DNA of 60,444 nucleotides from Amanita rubescens (GCA_015039365.1 WION01000314.1:1-60444); one strand, 5' to 3'. Shown: positions 42,582 through 54,837, numbered from the stretch's first letter. The notes: generated by a model not told the origin, from the sequence alone. A program made the numbers and translations.

Positions 42582-43020
42582 GACTTGTGAGAGACTTCCC
42601 ATGCAGACATAGGCGTGGAACAAATATATTTCAATTCCCGGGCCCAAACAGCTTTCGTCAAACGTGAATCGTAGCCGCATGACTTTTGTTTTTGCTCCTG
42701 TTTTCGTCTTCCATGCTTCTATGCTTCCTGTCTGTCAATTATCGAACAGCCCCATGTACATTGATGGAATCTCACAAGGGAAACTAGAGAAGTCAGAAGC
42801 AGACAGGTCCTCGAATCGCAAATGTTGCTCAGGTCTTCTGATCAGCATCTGTTCTCCGTTTTGGTCACTTCTAGACCGCCGATTCAATCCCAGATCAGAA
42901 TCTACCCTTTAAGGAAACTTGAGAGGTCAAGTCGCAAATGTTGCGATCTTTTGTGTGATCCTTGGCAGATAATGTCGCAATATACCACTATGGCAAGTAA
43001 TGTGCAATCAGAAGAAGTTC
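42582..43020 (+). repeat. Dispersed ~400-bp repeat, copy 3, with inverted core
   Basis: The left flank (gagagacttcccatg...cgtgaatcgt) matches 34122-34210 in the same direction, but 42673-43009 is the reverse complement of 34211-34553. The right flank (gaagttctcagg) again matches in the same direction. Confidence 0.75.
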
Positions 43021-43097
43021 TCAGGTAATTACCTTCTCGTGAGATGCATCCACTCCATAAATGGGGTGTTAAATGTTACGGACAGAGGGCACGTATG

Positions 43098-43322
43098 GTG
43101 CAAGTTTGACAAAGAGGATTTTTCCATTCCTGGAACAACTCATATTGAGAAGTGGCGCGCAGAAGGATACCGCATCAGTGAGGACTTTTCTACGCACCGA
43201 AGAACTATGCGGGCAGATGATAGATTTCCTGAGTGAGGTTTCATCCGTTAGATGCGCCATTGACCCTCTTTCACCCCATCATCGAACCAACACCGTACGA
43301 TAACGGGTCAAAAGCACTCAAG
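43098..43322 (+). pseudogene. NMD3 fragment in segmental copy 2
   Basis: Matches 34663-34885 and the parent NMD3 exon at about 27805-28050 (FPFLEQLILRSGAQKDTAS in a shifted frame). No start, no zinc region and no C-terminus. Non-functional. Confidence 0.72.
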
Positions 43323-43323
43323 T

Positions 43324-43739
43324 AGGCTTTGGGCTGCTTGGATGTCTCGCGTGTCGCCGTTGCCTCACAACGCCGCGAGTAGATGTCTCGTGAATTGCGC
43401 GTATCGCCGTTACAGTAAGCAAACTACAACTCGTGCGGTTACTACTCCAAAACCTGCCTCACCCGCATCGGAAGCGCTGCACCTCCGAGTTCACCAGCCA
43501 CTTTTGGGCGGGACGCTTGTCCAACCCCATTTCCTGCCCATTCACAAGTTTGAAAGAAAAGGTTCGGATGAGAACGGACAGAACAACCAAGTTGAAATGA
43601 TCGTAGTTTCAAAGTGTGAAAGTCAAGAGTGACGTTTTCCCGATGAATAGGGAATCCAACTTATCTACAGTCTCTCTCACCCTTATTACTCGTGTGAACA
43701 CCTGCGTCGAATCACCGCATCATCGCATCTTGTCCTCTT
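43324..43739. other. No gene seen
   Basis: Two short plus-strand frames here have no recognisable domain or splice-supported extension. Confidence 0.4.
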
Positions 43740-44742
43740 CTAACGCGGAGGCTGACAGCCAGGATATTTGGGACCAGCCCATTGCCATTCTTCCTTGACA
43801 CAATCGTATGCCTCCTCACAGCATTTTCCGTCTTTGTTCTGAAATGCATCTGAATAAAGAAGCAGTGAATGAAGAGATAAATTTCGTACGATTTCCAGAT
43901 GTGTCTTTTCACGAAACTGATGAGCTGAAATGAATGGATAGAGTGAAGATTAGCATACCGGCAATTCACGCCATGCCTTATGCCATGTCTGATAATCGTA
44001 TTTTTTGTAGGCATAAACCATCCATATCCTCTCGGATGCAATCCTCGTGCCAATTGACTTTCCCAGGGGGCTGATAAATGAATGAATGGATACAGGAAAG
44101 AATGGCTTACTGGCTCAGGACCCCACTTCCCGTTGGGCAAAAACATAAGGTTTGACATCGTCGTGCCATATGCCTTTTCCAGAAGCTGATAAATGAATAG
44201 ATGGATACAGAGAACTTGAATGGCACACCGGTATATGACCCCACTTCTGGTTTGGCAAAAACATAAGCCTCGATATCACCGTGCCAATTGGCTTTTCCAG
44301 AGGGCTGATCAATAAACGAATGAATGCAGAGAAGAATGGCATACCGGCTTAGCACCCCACTGGTCGTTCGGCAGAAGCATACGCCCTGATATCTCTGTGC
44401 CAATTGGCGTTTCAAGAAGCTGATAAATAAATGAATGGATACGGCGAAGAATGGCATACCGGCTTAGGACCCCACTTCCCGGTCGGCAAAAGCATACACC
44501 CTGGCTGTTGGGAATTCCATGGCAGACGTGATTTAACTTTTTCCAAAACCCTTGCTCTAGCAGAGCATGACGCTCGTTTCTACAAGGGGACGATTAGAGT
44601 AGAATTCTTCATTAACATCGCAAGAGCATACTGCTATGGCCAATCCATCACCGCCTTCGCTACGAGTTTTCAGGTGCATAGGTGAAGCACTTATAGTCCA
44701 TGACAAAATCAAGAGGGTAGTAATAGATAAGAAGAGACGCAT
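43740..44742 (-). CDS. Possible secreted repeat protein with tandem exon-like units
   Basis: The ATG at 44742 starts MRLFLSITTLLILSWTISAS, a convincing signal peptide. A 52-nt intron (44580-44631) then joins in phase to an exon starting KRASCSARARV, a possible Kex2-type KR site, and ending GKWGPKP. After this come units of 75-76 nt bounded by good donors (gtatgc, gtgtgc, gtaagc) and tttatcag acceptors with ~40-44 nt spacers. The first repeated unit reads LLETPIGTEISGRMLLPNDQ. One unit is 76 nt, which shifts the frame and would stop in the next, so either my splice sites are wrong or the gene is decaying. The end at 43740 follows a Cys-containing frame (GKCCEEAYDCVKEEWQ) and is tentative. Family unknown. 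Confidence 0.35.
43910..44510 (-). repeat. Tandem repeat, period ~115-119 bp, about five units
   Basis: Units start near 44419, 44304, 44185, 44070 and 43926 (minus strand). Each has caattggcac-like, gcttatgtttttgcc-like and gtggggt blocks followed by gtatgccattcttc...cattcatttatcag. The last unit is longer and more diverged. Copies differ by 15-30%, so the array is not fresh. Confidence 0.85.
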
Positions 44743-44944
44743 AATGAAGATCAGCGAGAAAGGAGAAGAGGAGGACCAGCCTAGCGAATTGATCACGTTC
44801 GTCACGTAATTTATACCTTCGACTCAGTTGCCAGTGGAGACTTGGAGATCATCGATCAAATATTGATTGATTTTGGGAAACGGTCGTCAGCCATCATGCA
44901 TCTGATCCACAGCGGCAGGAGGTGGCAGGTCAAAAGCTCATACT

Positions 44945-45317
44945 TCATGATCCCGCAATTCCAACTGGTAATTTTTGGAGGTGAGTGATTTGGGTGTTCC
45001 GAGGCCACCCGACATAAGCTAAGCACGACGAATACACAAATGCAAGGAATGCAAAAATTCGCGACACGAATCGATGGTGTCGGCCTTTCCTCGAATGAAG
45101 TTGAGTGAGCTCCGTTTGGTAACGAACCGCCCTGTTTTCCAATTCGGTAATGTCAGACTTGAGTAGCTCCATTTTCTTGATAGCATCGACCAGTTGCGGT
45201 CGGATCTTTAGAAAAAAATGTGAGGGGCATTAGTGCAAAGGGATATGACGTTAGGGTTGACAGACAAACCCTATATATACTCACTAGTATTCGATACACA
45301 AGGATCTTCCTATACAT
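44945..45317 (-). CDS. Small single-pass membrane protein candidate (~97 aa)
   Basis: Two exons: 45285-45317 (MYRKILVYRIL) and 44945-45205, joined in phase across a 79-nt GT-AG intron. The protein has a charged region with heptad spacing (LVDAIKKMELLKSDITELEN), then a basic stretch and a hydrophobic segment FAFLAFVYSSCLAYVG near the C-terminus. A coiled coil followed by a tail anchor is the likely layout. I do not recognise the family. The first exon is short, so the start is uncertain. Confidence 0.4.
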
Positions 45318-45419
45318 GCGGCGACGGCCGAAGGGTAATCATCTGTAAGTCCGGGTGTGGTGGTGCATTGGAAACCGTGCTAGCTGCCCTAAAAGTTTTA
45401 GACCACAATCATCAGGTAT

Positions 45420-45946
45420 GAGCCCCTTGAAGCTGTGCAGATCCTTAGTCCCTACTCTTGTAAGACGTTATTCCTGACGAGCGGTACCGGGCATAAATAC
45501 TTGAAATACTTTACACAGGCCTGAGGCTATGGTGAAAGGCAAGGCATGGCCTTCTCCGAGCCTCCAGGTCATATTGTACTCCGCAGAGAACGCGAGTTAT
45601 ACTTGAGAGAAAAATTTGCAAATTGATGTTAACTGCCAGTGATTGTGGAGTTTTAAACTACTTGCATAGAATTGGGTCGGCCCTGCATTGGTTAGTGGGG
45701 ACAGAAAGTGGTTCGAGTCGCCGGCGATGCGGCGCTGACGCAGTTCAAATTGACCGGTAAAGACCAATAACCGATGGTTACGTGCGCGAATAGGAGGCGT
45801 GCACACAGAAACCTCTCCCTCCAGGACGAGACGGCGACGGCGCGCAGTGTTACTCCAGGTGATGATTTTGAGCAAACCGCACGCAACTTGAACTAAACTA
45901 ATCGTGAGCATTTACGTAACTAATATGTATTTATCAATACAAGCTA
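45420..45946. other. Intergenic, no gene seen
   Basis: 3' flank of the Mcd4 gene. One minus-strand frame (45597-45911) has no recognisable content. Confidence 0.45.
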
Positions 45947-48900
45947 TCAGTTCATTTTCACCTTCCCCCGCGATGACCGGCCTTGCGTGCGGGACCGACT
46001 CGACACAATTACATCCGCTGCCAGGTACTCCCCCAGCGCGCATATACCCGCTGACCATAGCAGAAGCAGCGACGTTATACAGAAGAAGCTGATAGACTGT
46101 CCAATCTCCAGCCACGAACCTTGAAAATTTCAAGTGAGCGAGAGACGATAACAGCATGCAGCACGACCCTACCTGTATCTTGCACCTGGAAGAAAAAGGT
46201 GAGGGTCATTCCATCCGTAAGCGTCAGAGCGACAAGCAATAGCGAAAAAGGCGGCAACTGGAGGGTGCTATTCAACACAGCGAATGTCACCGATAGGATA
46301 ATGTAGGGAACGATGATCTTGAATATCTGTCGCAATGTCAATGGATAAGAAATGACCAAGAGCACCAGACCTACCAATAGCGCTGTCATGAAGAACGGAC
46401 TAAACTTGGGTATCAACCGGTAAACCGGTTCCAGATAGAATGATCTGCAATATGTCAGCAGGTAATAGCAAAGAACTTACATCGACACATACGAGATCGA
46501 AGCAACACTGGATCGCATTGATCAGCTTTTTATCCGGGAAGCAAAATCGAATCCGCTCACTTTCCAGTCCCGAAAAACCCAACCTGCACGAAAAACAAGA
46601 AAAACAGAGCAATTCTCAGGTCATCCAGTTGGAACCTATAACCCCCAGGCTTTGTCTGGCCTTCCTTGCCTCCATCAGACGACGAGTTTGATGTTGTTGA
46701 CGCCGATGATGCAACAGCGGGGCTTAGGGTACCGATCGAAACCGCTTGACGATACTTTCTCACAATCCCTTCCACCAATATCCACATGACCAGCGTCACC
46801 GAATACGCTGAGTAAAACATTCCTTCTGCGCTGATGGACAAAATGACAAAACATGGGCCAAAGCCGAGGAAGTAAGTCAGAACTCTCGAACTGATCGTTC
46901 GGTGCATAGGCAAGTGGAGAAATGGTAACGTCGCTGACACCACGAGTACCGCCCAACCGATAACTTGGTTATGCAGCGGCAGCCCGAGCTTTGCTTGAAG
47001 ATTCCGGGCCGAACTCGCAGTCGTGATCATTGCCATAATTATCAATGCCATCTGAAGAGACCATTTAATTCACATCAACCACCAAGAACGTAGTCACGCT
47101 TACCTGCACCCTTAACCTCTTCTTCAACTCTTCAGCATCCTTCGTCCCGTTCCGCTTTTCTACGCTTCTAACCACATACGGCATACAAACCCGCCCCACG
47201 ACCAACATCACAACGCCGCCCATCTCACTACACGAAAAACGTCATTAGTACAAACCAATGTTGTCCAGTGCCCCAAATCACGTACATCATAATCAAGCTT
47301 TCTGTCATGTTCACAGGCAACAACGGAAAAACACCCGTCACTGCGCAAGACACACCCCATACCAATGCAGCAGCCGTATTTTCCTGCCGCAACGCGACGG
47401 GCCAAGTCAAAGGCCATACAATTCCTATAATAAAAAACCCAACACTCCATATAGATCTGTGCGTATATCCCAACTAGATTCGTAGTCAATGAGTTGTCCT
47501 CGGTGCGTGTTGAGATTGACGTACCACCATGGCTTGTAACGACCCGACGACTAACACGCCCACTCCAATCATCCTTCCAAAGTCTATTGAAGACAAGTCC
47601 GACCAGGACCATTGGGCTACCCTTGGGACGACCTTCAGCAAGACTTGGTTCCAGAAGTAACACGGGAATAAGATGTAGAGATAGAATGTCCACGGAGATC
47701 GTTGCAGCGCAAAGAGTATCCAAGAAACGATAGTCACGAAAAGAGAAAACACGTTGATAGCGAATTTGATGACAGAGGTCCGGAATGGTGAATTAGAATC
47801 GGCAAGGCTGGGGTCTTTATGAAAACCAAGAATGTATAGAGCGCCGTAAGCTGCCCAACCGAGGTATGCGGTTGAGACGATGGACCGGATCAAAACGCGG
47901 TCATATGTTTGGAGGTAGTGAAGCCCATCGAGCCCAATTTGAATTGCTTCGCCCGATTTCAATCGTGCAGCATACCATTGCTTGCGGGTTATGAGGTTTT
48001 CTATTTCTAATATCCGAGAGGAGAGCGCATGTGGAGAAAAAAGAGATGGAAATGGTTTGTAGAATAACGTGCGTGATTCTTTAAGTTCTACGAAAAGCCG
48101 TAAGTGTCTGGTATAGTCTTAAAGACAAACGGCGGCATACCATGCTTAACTCTATAGTGCTCTAGAATGACCTGGTATCATCAGTACTCGACACACAAAA
48201 CCTAGAGTAGACGAACAGACCTTTGCGTTTACTAATGCAGCTCTTGCAACCGTTTCGTCGTCAAACACTTCAGGATCGAGATATCCAGGTCTAGATGGAT
48301 CAACGTCGGGAAGCACCCCAACAGAGTTGACAGGCCAGTTTGACCCAACGAGCGTCGACATGAGCGAAGCAATATCAGCCTGCTCGACGTCTCGTCTGAG
48401 TAAATGCGTTAACCCCCATGTCCGGGAGTACTCGTCATGTGAAGATGGTGTCGTGTCTTGTAGTGGTCCACGAACACCTTTGCCCCAAGCAACAAGTGGC
48501 GTGCGGGTATTGTCAGGGTCTGTAAAACAACCCTATAAAGGTTAGAAAACAGATAGTATAGGCAAAAGTAAAAGATACTGACGTCCATCACCATGGTTGC
48601 CTATGACAGACATCCCATGGTCAGCGGTAAAGACGTAGCTGGTGTCGTTATCGCCATTGTAGAAAGAGTTGAACAAGGATTCGACCTTCTGCACGATGGT
48701 GTCTACCACAACGATGTTGTTCATGTATTCCTGATAAAAGGTGAGAACATGTGGAAATCAGTAGGGTGCGCATACCTTGGAGTGTGGTCGGTATGAATGG
48801 CCTGTCGTATCCAAGCCTAAAAGGTGAAGAAAGAAGACAACGCCTTCAGAATGTAATTGTTCGTAAAGATGAGCATCCGTCGTAGCATTCTTGAATAGTA

Positions 48901-49853
48901 CTTGAAGTTGGTCTAGTACCCATAAATCTAAAGCAGTAGCGTCTAATTTGATCAAGTTATATATAAAGATGAAAAAAAAGGTTTAAACAAGGAATCACCT
49001 TTAGTGAAATCCTCATCGTTTCCGGAGTAACACCATGTTTTCACCTTTTCCGGCATCGCCCCATGCGCAAACATGGGCAGAATGTCAGGTGAGCCGAAGG
49101 AGAAGGTGGTGCTCGACTGGTTAAACACCGAGTCAAAGTCAACCTGGAGATGCTCGATATTCCTATATCACATCAATATCGAATTGGCGGACCCACTGGA
49201 TTCATTTTCCATCCCTATAATAGACTGGGATTAGTGAACCCATTAAGGTTTTGAAAGTAGATGTCTTGCCTTGGTCACAGCCGAAACATCTTCGTACATG
49301 CCACCTGCGTAACATGTCAGTCAGTTGACAAGTTGAGAAGACCAATAGAAGCGCACCGATGATCGCTACATGCCCTGGTCTGCTTTCCGTCGGCACATGT
49401 GTATGTGAGATCCCAAATGCTCCGCGCTTCTCGACTATGGAGCGCAAATAGGGCGCGACAACACTTGGCGCGCCGTCAAACTGGAATACGTTTGGCGTAA
49501 AGAGGAGATCTGCGCGCAAGCCATCACCTAGAGGTATAACCAATATGGTAAGCGATAGCGTGATTCGCGTGTAAACGGGACCCATTACCGACAATGAGTA
49601 CTACGCGCTTTGCGTTGGCATTGGTCGATGAACCATTCCCGTCGACTTTGTACCTCTGCATTCCATGCACGACGGGACTCGTGAAGTAACAGTCGAACAC
49701 GGTTCCAATATAGACGAGGTGGAAAACCAGAGCAAGGACGAGGAGTCTGGCGATACCGTCTATGGACTTTTTGGAGTTTTTGCGTGATTTTGAGTCCGTC
49801 CTTGCATTATTTGTGGGCGCAGGCGGTGAAGCCGACGTTGGCTGGGACGACAT
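45947..49853 (-). CDS. MCD4: GPI ethanolamine phosphate transferase 1 (Mcd4/PIG-N)
   Basis: Many-exon gene starting at the ATG at 49853. A short cytosolic N-terminus leads to a transmembrane segment ([20 protein letters not shown]) and the ER-lumenal alkaline-phosphatase-like domain: [56 protein letters not shown] and [10 protein letters not shown] long C-terminal half with many transmembrane helices follows, ending [14 protein letters not shown] and a basic tail, as in PIG-N. The enzyme adds ethanolamine phosphate to the first mannose of GPI anchors in the ER. All metal-binding motifs appear intact. It diverges from the HDAC gene across 160 bp. Confidence 0.92.
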
Positions 49854-50013
49854 GCAGCTCAGGCCGCTTGAGCTGAGATCCAGTCCCAGATCTTGTTTGC
49901 CTCTGTTGTGTAACGTGTAAGTAACCTGCACGTGACATGACGTAAGCGCCCACATTTGGCAGCGATCGGCCCGACGGTGTACCCCCGCACTCAACGCTGC
50001 ACCGCGCTGCTCG
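49854..50013. promoter_or_regulatory. Bidirectional promoter between Mcd4 and the HDAC gene
   Basis: 160 bp between diverging ATGs. It contains the near-palindrome cacgtgacatgacg. No TATA box seen. Confidence 0.5.
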
Positions 50014-52062
50014 ATGTCGAAGAGACGGGTGTCGTACTACTATGACTGTTAGTGCTCATTTTTATGTTCAGATAACGGAAAACTAATTCTTATTCTGTAG
50101 CCGACGTGGGCGCGTACACTTATGGCCTGGGACACCCCATGAAGCCTCATCGGATAAGGGTCACGCACGACTTGGTCTCGGCGTACGATATGTTGGATAA
50201 AATGCATATTCTGGTGCGTCCGTTACCTCTCTTCCTCTTACCGCTCGAAGAGAACTCAACCTGGCATTGCAGAGACCGAAACGTGCAACCCCCGAAGCAA
50301 TGAGCTCGTTCCACACAGATGAATACGTCCATTTCTTGCATCGGGTGACACCAGAAACGGCGGAGGAGCTAACATATCACGGAACAAGATGTACGTTGGG
50401 CCGAGCCATCTCTGACATGCCGCGTACTAGTACTGATTCCCGCCAAAGTTCTCGTTGGCGACGATAACCCACCATTCGAAGGAGTCTTTGAGTTTTGCTC
50501 GATTTCTGCTGGAGGGTCCATTGGTGCGCTGTTCTGTCCAATCTAAGCCTTCCGCCGCCGCCACTCATCTCCCATCCTCAATCCAGGCGCCGCCAACAGG
50601 ATAGCCTCCGGCTCCGCCGACATCGCTATAAACTGGGCCGGCGGCCTGCACCACGCCAAAAAACGTGAAGCGTCCGGGTTTTGCTATATCAACGACATTG
50701 TACTGGGCATCCTTGAACTCCTGCGCACCTACCCCCGTGTTCTATATATAGACATCGACTGCCATCACGGTGACGGAGTGGAAGAAGCGTTCTACACCAC
50801 TGACCGCGTCATGACATGTAGTTTCCACAAGTTTGGGGAATACTTTCCTGGTACGGGAACACAAGAGGATAGAGGAAGAGGTAAAGGTAAAGGTTATGCT
50901 GTGAATGTACCTCTGAAGGACGGGATAACGGACGAATCGTTCAGGAGCGTGTTTGAACCTGTAAGTCTGTTTGATATTTAGAGAGACTGGCGTAACAACT
51001 CCATTTAGGTGATATCCAAAATACTAGAAGTATATCGACCATCTGCTGTCGTACTCCAATGCGGTGCCGACTCATTATCCGGCGACAAATTGGGCTGCTT
51101 CAATTTGACTATGCATGGCCACGCCCATTGTGTTCAGTTTCTGCGAAAACAAAACATTCCCCTGATCCTCCTAGGTGGAGGGGGCTACACGGTCAAAAAT
51201 GTGGCACGGACGTGGACATACGAGACCGCGTGCGCACTTGGAATAGAGGATACCATAGATCCTGTTTTACCCTGGAACGAATACTTTGAATGGTTCGGCC
51301 CAAGATACCGCTTGGAGGTTGCTGAGAATAATATGGATGATTTGAATATCAAAGACGGATCGCTGGAGAAAGTCAGGTATGTAGCTTGGTCGTCTGTTTC
51401 TCTGTCGATGAGGCTCAATTTCTCAAAGGACAACGGCATTGGAACAACTTCAAAGTTTAATTCATGCGCCATCTGTTAGCATGCATTACGTTCCACGACA
51501 GACCGTAGGTGAACACCTGGGCTTCAAAGACGAGGTACTCAAACGGGACCATCTTGATGAGCGGCTAGCACGTACGTACTACCTCTTACCACCTATCTCT
51601 CCTTTAACCAACAAAATACATCCAGAACATATTCGATACGTTTATGATCTGCAAGAATCTGACACGACCTCCGAAGATTCCGATGACGACTCGTGGGACT
51701 CTGACGACTCGGCCGTCTCAAACCGACGTCGTCGTTCCTCAAACTTCGTCAATAAATCTCAAAAAAAACGAATGAGCTTAATCACAAACCAATACTTTGA
51801 GATTCCTTCATGCGAGCAAGGGTTTAGTCACTTGGAATGCGGCGCTCCTCCTAGCAAGAGTGCAAGACGCCGGTTCTTCCAGAGCAACGGGACGTGGGAT
51901 GACATCACCGGAAGAGCAAGCGCGAGAATGTCTCCTGGTCTATTAGGACCGCAAAATACCGCTTTGAGTGCGTTGATGGAAAGAGGAGGAAGAGAGTTTG
52001 AGTCGCCGGGTGTCGAAGAAATGGACGAAGATTGGGATGATGCTATGGTGGTCGAGGCGTAA
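50014..52062 (+). CDS. Class I histone deacetylase (Rpd3/Hos2 group)
   Basis: About seven exons. The N-terminus [11 protein letters not shown] joins to [17 protein letters not shown]. Then come [54 protein letters not shown] (catalytic His pair), [20 protein letters not shown] (zinc Asp and His), [23 protein letters not shown] (zinc Asp) and [16 protein letters not shown] (catalytic Tyr). The usual IDIDVHHGDG is [10 protein letters not shown] here. The C-terminal tail has an acidic Ser/Asp stretch ([12 protein letters not shown]) and a basic cluster. It removes acetyl groups from histones in nuclear corepressor complexes. The group within class I is not certain: the N-terminus resembles Rpd3, and [11 protein letters not shown] resembles Hos2. 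Confidence 0.92.
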
Positions 52063-52367
52063 TTGGGACCTTTTGGATTGTATCTGTATGATTATTTTAC
52101 TGTGCTGTAATCCGTTTTATCTGTGGTCTTGTGCACACATATAAGAGGATAAGGTTGTGACAAAGTACACATGGTTATTGCGCTCGATTGGGAACTTTAT
52201 TCCGAGCTCTCACCTTGCCACTGTCTTATCTCTTGATTAACTCCGTACCGCAATGGGGCTAAAATTTGTCTTCCATATGGTACCAGGGGTAGATCTTTAT
52301 AACTAAAGATACGGCGTGTTCCTGGCTAGTGGGTTCTTTTGCGCAACAGCCCAACTTCATCAAAGCC
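52063..52367. other. Intergenic, 3' flank of HDAC and promoter of the permease gene
   Basis: About 300 bp. The stretch ctttataactaaag at about 52294 is a possible TATA region ~70 bp before the permease ATG. Confidence 0.4.
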
Positions 52368-54646
52368 ATGGCCATGACGACCGCTCAACCAGAGCCCACC
52401 CCTTCACCGACGGTCGAGCCGCATCTACCTGTATCGAGGACATTCCGAGGAAAGCTGGACAATTACAAACGAAAAATCACAACCAAGGAAGGGTGGTTGG
52501 GTGACTACGACTACGCATGGTACGTTTCTTGTCTCCTCACAAACAACGATTCTACTACTACAGTAAACACTCAGGTTATGTACACCTTCTCTGCCATGTT
52601 TGTACCGCAAAGACAGACGATCAGCCCCGTTCTACGCGCTCGAACAAGAACTTCCGCTTCTCCTCGCGATAACGTGTGGATTGCAACATGCACTGGCTAT
52701 GCTCGCTGGGCTTATCACTCCGCCCATTATATTCGCCTCGTCGCTCAACCTAGACAACGCAACGTCTGCGTACATGATCTCTGCTTCTCTTATCGGTTCC
52801 GGTACGTTACGCATTGGCTTGGGATGCAAATCATTATTAATTATTTTTTGTATAGGTATCTTGAGCTTGGTCCAAATGTCGAGGATACCCTTGTTCAAGG
52901 GGTATTATCTAGGAACGGGGTTGATAAGCGTGGTAGGAACAAGCTTTGCAACGCTCAGCACTGCGAGTGCGGTACGTCGAACCTTTTATGCAGAGAGAAA
53001 AAGGTTGTTCATGTGCGGATAGATTTTCAATGCAATGTACAACGATGGAACGTGTCCATCGACTACCGTGAACGGAACGATAACTCGCGAACCATGTCCG
53101 GACGCCTACGGAATGCTGTTGGGTAAAAGCTTCTCAAACCCAAATTTATCCGTCGCTCACGATAAGCTGGGGATTACAGGAACGGCGCTCATTTGTTCCT
53201 TTTTGGAAATATTCATGTCGTTTTGTTCACCGAGAGTGCTCAAGAAAATATTTCCTCCGATCGTTACTGGTGGGTATTATTTTAGAACTTGATGTTGATT
53301 GCCGGGCCTGACGCTTCGATAGGTACTGTTGTTCTGATGATAGGCGCCTCTCTTGTTGGTTCATCTGGTATATTGGATTGGGGTGGCGGATCAAACGGCT
53401 GTCAGGCGAGGCCTACATCTGGACCCTTATCTCTATGCCCAAGCGTCGGCGCACCCCACGCAGCGCCATGGGGATCGCCTCAGTTCATCGGTCTTGGATT
53501 CCTATCCTTTGTTTCCATTATTTTGACTGAAATCTTTGGTTCTCCGTTCATGAAGAATATCAGTATTATAGTAGGATTGCTGGTAGGGTGCATCGTCGCT
53601 GCTGCTGCTGGCTATATGGACAGCAGTACGATCACTTCTGCACCTGCCATCACGTTTTTATGGTAAGTCACTTCTCTGCAAAACGAGACAGTTCTGACTT
53701 GGGCTGTAGGGTTCACCGTTTCAAAATCAGAGTCTATCCACCAGCTATTCTTCCGATGCTCGCAGTATATGGTCCGTTCTGCCGCCCACCATCTTTCTCC
53801 AGTTCTAAATTGAAACGTCGAAAGTTTCCTTGGCAATGGAAGCCACAGGCGATATCACGGCTTCGGCAGAAGTTTCAAGGCTACCCGTTGACGGTCTAGA
53901 GTTCGATTCTCGTATCCAGGGCGGTATTCTCGTACGTCCATTTATGCTCTCTGGGATGCTTCTTTTAAACCTCACACAGGCCGACGGCATTGGCGGCTTT
54001 TTCTCCGCCCTCTTTACTGTAACCCCTCTTTCAGTTTTTGCCCAGGTTAGCTGATCTTCTCAACTTCCATTTTACATAACTTGACATTCGATTCCAGAAC
54101 AACGGCGTCATCGCCATCACACGCTGCGCCAACCGCGCGGCAGGTCGTTGGTGTTGCTTCTTCCTCATCTTATTCGGCATTTTGGGAAAACTTTCTGGGA
54201 TATTCCTCGCGATACCAAACCCCGTGCTAGGTGGCGTGACAACCTTTCTATTCGCAAGCGTGGCTGTGTCCGGTCTACGCGTTATATCGCTAAACGGATT
54301 CTCGAGGAGGGAGAGATTCGTCCTCGGCGCAGCGCTCTCAGTCGGTTTTGGAAATCTGTTAGCGCCCACCACATTCACGTACCTTTTTAATGGTGTTCGG
54401 AACCCGAATTCGGGCTTGAGTGGATTTTTTAATTCGATTACGATCGTGTTGAGTACACCGTGTAAGTTGATTTTTGGGGTTTTAATTGTTGTGTAGGCTG
54501 ATGTGGCGTTTTGTGTAGTCCTTTGTTCTGGAGTGGTGGCTTGTGTTCTGAACTTGATTTTGCCCATCGAAGCTCCTGAAGAGGTTGAAGTGGTTGAAGC
54601 GGATGGAGAAGCCGACGTGGAAAGCCAGGAAGATAAAAAAGCATAG
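52368..54646 (+). CDS. NAT/NCS2 nucleobase permease, UapA/UapC-like
   Basis: About nine exons, ATG at 52368. A Pro/Thr-rich cytosolic N-terminus leads to KRKITTKEGWLGDYDYAW, conserved in fungal members. Transmembrane helices follow: CGLQHALAMLAGLITPPIIF contains the QH motif of TMS1, then GYYLGTGLISVVGTSFA, MLLGTALICSFLEIFMSF and FPPIVTGTVVLMIGASLVGS. AMEATGDITASAEVS is the TMS8 region, and FAQNNGVIAITRCANRAAG carries the NAT signature QNxGxxxxTR. The C-terminal tail is acidic (EAPEEVEVVEADGEADVE). Characterised relatives import uric acid and xanthine with protons across the plasma membrane. Specificity here is inferred from the family. Confidence 0.92.
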
Positions 54647-54837
54647 ATCGATGTTGGTAAATGGGATAGAGACAATTCATGTCTAATTGGCCTTGTCACG
54701 CTGGATTCTTACGCGATGACAACTTTCGAAAACGTGTTCTGCGTCAATGGTATATACAAAGAACCTCCGCTACTACTTTTCTTCACTATGACCTGGCTAG
54801 AAATACACGTTCGCAGTGATGCGTCGGGTGCATGACA

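Larger units (their letters stand above)
39702..43323 (+). repeat. Segmental block, copy 2 (partner 31733-34888)
   Basis: Colinear with 31733-34888 but joined at its left end to the NUP192 fragment. It carries small-protein copy K, a 749-bp insertion and an inverted internal segment. Confidence 0.88.

Noticed and set aside
44107..44457. 116-codon minus-strand frame across the tandem array
   Set aside because: It reads through spacers with good splice signals and is explained by the period of the repeat; I prefer the exon-unit interpretation without being sure.
45700..45760. tRNA-like ggttcgagtcgcc with a D-arm-like ggttagtgg nearby
   Set aside because: Spacing is too short and no acceptor stem pairs.
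47258..47485. Plus-strand frames opposite Mcd4
   Set aside because: Antisense shadows of membrane-helix exons without domain content.
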